From assembly GCA_934486735.1 (NCBI GenBank), contig CAKSQL010000007.1:1-64000 (forward strand): a stretch of 64,000 bases of DNA, given 5' to 3'. This stretch comes from an uncultured Clostridia bacterium. Its GTDB lineage: Bacteria; Bacillota; Clostridia; UBA1381. The notes under the pieces are model-generated. The model was not told where the DNA came from and made no database searches. It saw nothing but the letters and a program-made list of their open reading frames with translations. Below are positions 61,893 to 64,000 of this stretch, in pieces. The position numbers and the translations under genes were made by a program. The first letter of the stretch is position 1; each line of letters starts with the position of its first letter.

Positions 61893-62331
61893 TCAAAATC
61901 ACCTCGTCAACATCGTATATGTAGGAAATTCTGTCGGCAATTTCTTTTTTTAAGTTTTTGCCGCTGATTCGGATTGTTAAAATTTTTTTTATGTTTCCGT
62001 TCCCGTCGGTCTCAACCTCTGCCTCAACGACCGTTTCGACCGAAAATTCATTTCGTATTCTGTCGCGCACATCGATGGCAACGCTTTTGGAAAAAGCACT
62101 TTTGAGCATATCGCCGTACAGCTCTGTGCCTTGCTCGGAGACTGTTTTTGCGCCGTTCCAATCGGAAAAAATGTCGATTCCGCGCAGATTCGCAAGCGGA
62201 GTCACGATAATGGTTAAAAGAATTATTCCGGTTATAATGCTCATATGCTTTTTCCAGCCGGCCGGGGAGAGCATGTCGGCAAATACGGAGAGTATCGCCG
62301 CGCCCACAATTTGAATTATGTATGTTTTCAT
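61882..62331 (-). CDS. spoIIIAF: Stage III sporulation protein SpoIIIAF
   Basis: 149 residues with two N-terminal TM segments (about 4-20, 30-50; IIQVGAAILSVFADMLSPAGWKKHMSIITGIILLTIIVTPLANL) and a soluble part with FSVETVVEAEVETDGNGNIKKILTIRIS. Size, topology and operon position identify SpoIIIAF. It is part of the mother-cell engulfment complex. Starts 23 bp after the spoIIIAE stop. Confidence 0.85.
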   Translation of the reverse strand: MKTYIIQIVGAAILSVFADMLSPAGWKKHMSIITGIILLTIIVTPLANLRGIDIFSDWNGAKTVSEQGTELYGDMLKSAFSKSVAIDVRDRIRNEFSVETVVEAEVETDGNGNIKKILTIRISGKNLKKEIADRISYIYDVDEVILNDG

Positions 62332-62354
62332 TTAAAATCCACTCCTTCGGCTGA

Positions 62355-63437
62355 CTAATTTGTAGCTCCCAAAATTATTCCGATACAGATAATGAACAGA
62401 ACCGAGATTGTTATAACCATTCCGAGAATAAGCGAAATCGATGCCGCAACATCTTTAAGCATATCACATATTCGCTTGTCGGTCACAGGCTCGGCAGCAG
62501 CTGCGCACAGCTCCAGCATTAAGAGAACGGCGAATATTTTCAAGACGGGAACGATTGTCACCGCCGCGAGAGACACGATTCCTGCCACTCCGACAGCATT
62601 TTTCATAAGCTGAGTCCCGGACAGAACCGTTTCGACCGTTTCGGATAATATTCCGCCGACAACCGGGACAAAGCTTCCGACGGCGAATTTCATGGTTTTG
62701 AGTGCCACTGCGTCAAAGGACGGAGCGGAAAGACCGTAGAGCGCGGTCACGCCGGTAAAAACCGTCAGCGCGGCGGTGAGCAGCCATTTGCCGGCAGAAC
62801 GCAAAAGACGCGTAAATGCCGATAGCTTCAGCTGAGGAGTTACATGCCCCGCGATTCCCAAAACGGCGCTTAAATATATAAGCGGCACAACACATTTGTC
62901 GATGAGCAGCGTCATTACGTAGACTGAGCCTGAAAGTATCGGATGAAACGCCGCGGCGGAGGTTACCGAGCCGCCCGAGGCAAGCAGCACTGTAAGAACC
63001 GGGGAAAGCTTGGTAATAAAATCGCTGACCGAGTGTATAACCTCGACCCCGTACCCGGCTGCGGATGAAAATATTTTAAGCGCCGCAATCGTTATCATTA
63101 CAAAACAGGCGAAAAGCGCGGATTCACTCACACTGTCGTCTTTTCCCGAGCTTTTCAAAACCTGCAGCACACCGGACAAAAGCGCTATTACAAGAATATT
63201 TACCATTTCGGTTCGGCTTTCTCTCAGCTCGGACAGCAGGCTGTCTATACCGCGCTGAATCAGTTCGATGGGGTCTAACGAAAATTTGCCCGAGACGATG
63301 CTTTCGGCAGTATCGTTATACAGTTCTTCGCCGTCAATGTGAATATATTGCTCATTTTCGGCAGCAAAATCATCCGCATATATCGGAATGTTGATAAAAA
63401 TACAAAGAGCCGCCAAAAGTATAAAAAACCTTTTCAT
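62355..63437 (-). CDS. spoIIIAE: Stage III sporulation protein SpoIIIAE
   Basis: 360 residues. A signal-like N-terminus (MKRFFILLAALCIFINIPIYA) and about eight further hydrophobic helices (for example LVIALLSGVLQVLKSSGKDD, VIHSVSDFITKLSPVLTVLLASGG, TLLIDKCVVPLIYLSAVLGIAGHVTP and GMVITISVLFIICIGIIL). Conserved ALLSGVLQVL and FVPVVGGILSETVETVL segments match SpoIIIAE. It is the large polytopic member of the SpoIIIA complex. GGAAAATACT precedes the ATG; 9 bp from spoIIIAD. Confidence 0.9.
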   Translation of the reverse strand: MKRFFILLAALCIFINIPIYADDFAAENEQYIHIDGEELYNDTAESIVSGKFSLDPIELIQRGIDSLLSELRESRTEMVNILVIALLSGVLQVLKSSGKDDSVSESALFACFVMITIAALKIFSSAAGYGVEVIHSVSDFITKLSPVLTVLLASGGSVTSAAAFHPILSGSVYVMTLLIDKCVVPLIYLSAVLGIAGHVTPQLKLSAFTRLLRSAGKWLLTAALTVFTGVTALYGLSAPSFDAVALKTMKFAVGSFVPVVGGILSETVETVLSGTQLMKNAVGVAGIVSLAAVTIVPVLKIFAVLLMLELCAAAAEPVTDKRICDMLKDVAASISLILGMVITISVLFIICIGIILGATN

Positions 63438-63446
63438 AGTATTTTC

Positions 63447-63839
63447 CTAAATCGTATTCAATGTTTCGATTACCATGCTCAGAAACGAGATGATAACCGG
63501 GACGGTCAGAATCATGACCGCGGTTTTTCCTGCAAGCTCCAGCTTGACAGCGATTGCATTCTCGCCGCAGTCGCGGCACAGCTCACAGGCGAATTTTGTT
63601 ATGTATGCAATTCCGGTGAGCCTGACCACGAGCCCGATATACTCCGGGGCGATTTTGCAGCTGTCCAGAACGGTGTCAAATTGAGATAATATATCGCCGA
63701 ACGCTCCGGATATGTAAAAAAGCAGGATAAGTCCGCCGGCGATGCTGACCGCGGCGGCAAGCTCGGGACGCCAGTTTTTTACGGTTACGGCGGCAATGGC
63801 TGAGATTATCCCGATTGCCGCAATTTTTAAAATATCCAT
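63447..63839 (-). CDS. spoIIIAD: Stage III sporulation protein SpoIIIAD
   Basis: 130 residues from ATG 63839 (CGGAGC upstream; the frame is open to 63872). Four hydrophobic segments: ILKIAAIGIISAIAAVTVKNW, ELAAAVSIAGGLILLFYI, YIGLVVRLTGIAYITKFACELCRDCGE (with the conserved KFA-x-E-L-C-RDCGE) and AVMILTVPVIISFLSMVIETL. It is a small membrane component of the SpoIIIA complex. spoIIIAC, normally just upstream, is not in the 160 bp before the window end; a hairpin occupies that place. Confidence 0.9.
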   Translation of the reverse strand: MDILKIAAIGIISAIAAVTVKNWRPELAAAVSIAGGLILLFYISGAFGDILSQFDTVLDSCKIAPEYIGLVVRLTGIAYITKFACELCRDCGENAIAVKLELAGKTAVMILTVPVIISFLSMVIETLNTI

Positions 63840-63885
63840 TGTAAGCTCCGTTCTGCCGCCTTGCAGCGGCACAGGTTGTAATTGT

Positions 63886-63958
63886 AAAAAGCATGTTTTC
63901 GTGAAAAAGCGGAGTGCTTGTATATGCCGATACGATTTGACGGCGCTTTTAACATGCT
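63886..63958. other. Long inverted repeat upstream of spoIIIAD
   Basis: AGCATGTT...AAAAAGCG on the left pairs with CGCTTTT-AACATGCT on the right (one bulge of about 6 nt), with a 30-nt loop. It lies where spoIIIAC would be expected. The remaining upstream bases to 64000 show no ORF with family resemblance. Confidence 0.5.
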
Positions 63959-64000
63959 CAAAAAACTTTTTAAAAATTGAATATTTGCTTAATTGTTTCA

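Noticed and set aside
1..64000. CRISPR arrays, tRNAs, rRNAs, complete insertion sequences, prophage
   Set aside because: None seen. Repeats noted are few-copy and lack regular spacing or transposase genes.

Overview
The window looks like chromosome of a spore-forming member of the Clostridia (Bacillota), probably an anaerobic gut lineage. Evidence: a spoIIIA engulfment operon, an alpha/beta-type small acid-soluble spore protein gene, a WalRK two-component system with YycH/YycI-like partners, an Asp23-family protein, AGGAGG-type ribosome binding sites, and many near-consensus sigma-A promoters (TTGACA or TTGCAT, 17 bp, TATAAT). No tRNA, rRNA, CRISPR array, prophage or complete insertion sequence was seen. 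Species cannot be named from the sequence alone.

Layout. 1-9.6 kb: the 5' part of an ftsK/spoIIIE gene on the minus strand, then a plus-strand wal cluster (walR, walK, a small secreted protein, yycH-like, yycI-like, a DUF5054 hydrolase, a secreted stalk-domain protein). 9.6-19.9 kb: a carbohydrate region with a LacI-like sensor carrying a C-terminal HTH, GH110-like, GH39-like, an SGNH acetylesterase, a Gfo/Idh/MocA oxidoreductase and a DUF5107-TPR protein. 19.9-27.2 kb: housekeeping (SASP, comM-like, EamA transporter, smpB, pgi, a small P-loop protein, thrC). 27.3-34.6 kb: a GH36 alpha-galactosidase, then an accessory islet bounded by two copies of a structured repeat, holding decayed genes, an alpha/beta hydrolase, a secreted SBP-SLH-serpin chimera and a stalk-domain protein. 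34.6-39.8 kb: an IclR regulator with a small glycyl radical enzyme encoded as two overlapping ORFs, then GH5 plus a transporter with a divergent AraC regulator. 39.8-40.3 kb: two tandem promoter-structure-terminator units that look like non-coding RNAs. 40.4-49.5 kb: HPr-kinase-like protein, carB, HAD hydrolase, GH38 and prfA. 49.7-54.2 kb: hisZ-hisG-hisA-hisIE and a Ppx/GppA protein. 54.3-58.6 kb: nagB-nagA-oxidoreductase with a divergent AraC regulator. 58.7-64 kb: DUF554 protein, Asp23, and spoIIIAH-AG-AF-AE-AD.

How it works together. The glycoside hydrolases (GH36, GH38, GH110-, GH39- and GH5-like, DUF5054) lack visible signal peptides, so they probably act on imported oligosaccharides in the cytoplasm, each cluster under a local regulator. 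NagB and NagA feed amino sugars into glycolysis alongside Pgi. The wal cluster and stalk-domain proteins concern the cell envelope, and the spoIIIA genes build the mother-cell to forespore channel.

The most notable items are the serpin chimera, the split glycyl radical enzyme with an in-frame U UUU UUA slippery heptamer at the ORF junction, the tandem ncRNA candidates, the repeat whose two copies show a compensatory base-pair change, a MITE-like element that supplies the stop codon of spoIIIAG, and a GH38 protein lacking the catalytic aspartate.
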